Position numbers and translations under genes: made by a program
The notes under the pieces: generated by a model
What the model saw: only the letters and a program-made list of their open reading frames with translations
Told to the model about the DNA's origin: nothing
The model's database searches: none
In this document: positions 5,239-5,456 of the stretch, piece after piece
Position numbering within the stretch: the stretch's first letter is position 1
Layout of the letters: each line of letters begins with the position of its first letter
DNA from: Planctomycetaceae bacterium
GTDB lineage: Bacteria; Planctomycetota; Planctomycetia; Pirellulales; UBA1268
DNA: 5,456 bases
NCBI GenBank assembly: GCA_018694455.1
Contig: JABHNP010000158.1
Coordinates: 1 to 5,456 of the forward strand
Direction of reading: 5' to 3'

Positions 5239-5377
5239 AAAAAACAATGAACAGAATAAGTCAAATTGAGTAGAACTGGGGATGGGGTTGTATTCTTTCA
5301 CTGCTCTAATCCAAACTAAAAAAACTGGATTGCTGCTGTGACAACACAATGCTGTTCCAACTTACAGGATACACAAC
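5239..5377 (+). promoter_or_regulatory. Upstream region of the rightward gene at 5378
   Basis: This is the rightward half of the 217-base divergent region. A weak promoter candidate is TTGAGT (5266-5271) with TATTCT (5291-5296); the 19-base spacer is longer than ideal. A G-rich segment, GGGGATGGGGTT (5278-5289), resembles the spacer of the esterase 1 promoter read on the minus strand (1452-1440). An inverted repeat, AATCCA (5308-5313) with TGGATT (5326-5331), encloses an A-rich loop in the presumed leader. AGGA (5366-5369) lies 8 bases before the ATG and is a good Shine-Dalgarno match. Only the ribosome site is well supported. Confidence 0.35.
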
Positions 5378-5456
5378 ATGCTACCGCGTTTCGTTTTGCT
5401 ACTTTCGATTTCAACACTTTCGATCTGCTCTTTTGGTTCAACTTCTTATGGTGAAG
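5378..5456 (+). CDS. N-terminus of a secreted protein, cut by the window edge
   Basis: An open frame starts at the ATG at 5378 and continues through the last base; 26 residues are visible. They form a signal-peptide-like start: Met-Leu-Pro-Arg, then a hydrophobic stretch rich in Leu, Ile and Ser, then a Gly/Ser/Thr/Tyr segment where cleavage could occur. AGGA 8 bases upstream supports the start. The gene is divergent from esterase 2, so the two may share regulation. The mature protein lies outside the window, so no function can be assigned. A short direct repeat, ACTTTCGAT (5401-5409 and 5416-5424), encodes the doubled Leu-Ser-Ile of the hydrophobic core. Confidence 0.6.
   Translation, partial: MLPRFVLLLSISTLSICSFGSTSYGE

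Noticed and set aside
5308..5331. AATCCA/TGGATT inverted repeat with an A-rich loop as a terminator or riboswitch
   Set aside because: The stem is only 6 bp with a 12-base loop. The A/T run lies in the loop rather than after the stem, and no riboswitch core was recognised.

Overview
The window carries a small accessory locus built from secreted hydrolases. Two features point to the PVC group: a secreted type I sulfatase next to two secreted alpha/beta-hydrolase esterases, and the N-terminal calcium-binding EF-hand pair on each esterase. A marine planctomycete, or a related verrucomicrobial or lentisphaeral lineage, fits best. This is inference from gene content; no marker gene is present. Ribosome binding sites are mostly weak, and base composition looks moderate (near or a little under half G+C by eye).

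Layout from left to right. Positions 1-167 hold no convincing gene but have a hairpin followed by five T at 53-72, which looks like the terminator of a rightward gene lying off the left edge. A leftward EF-hand/alpha-beta hydrolase (esterase 1) occupies 168-1385, and its probable promoter is at 1435-1467. A long non-coding stretch follows (1468-1885) and includes a set of 21-bp-phased direct repeats at 1570-1636. A rightward orphan protein with three membrane segments (1886-2254) and a rightward secreted sulfatase (2409-3896) come next. The sulfatase converges on a second leftward EF-hand/alpha-beta hydrolase (esterase 2, 3937-5160), and a perfect 11-bp hairpin at 3903-3927 separates the two genes. 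Esterase 2 has a promoter-like element at 5206-5238 that matches the one of esterase 1 in sequence and spacing. A divergent rightward gene starts at 5378 with a signal peptide and runs off the right edge.

How the genes may work together. The sulfatase would remove sulfate esters, and the esterases would remove acetyl or other acyl esters, plausibly from a decorated polysaccharide outside the cytoplasm. This is inferred from family knowledge and adjacency; no glycoside hydrolase, lyase or transporter of the SusCD type is visible here. Both esterases share a highly similar EF-hand cassette and a matching upstream element, so they look like paralogs under common control. Their catalytic halves have diverged much further, and esterase 1 lacks the catalytic histidine at the usual place.

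The points most worth a second look are the shared bipartite promoter, the 21-bp-phased repeats, the non-canonical esterase 1 active site and the glycine-containing sulfatase signature. Nothing here proves a new kind of system.
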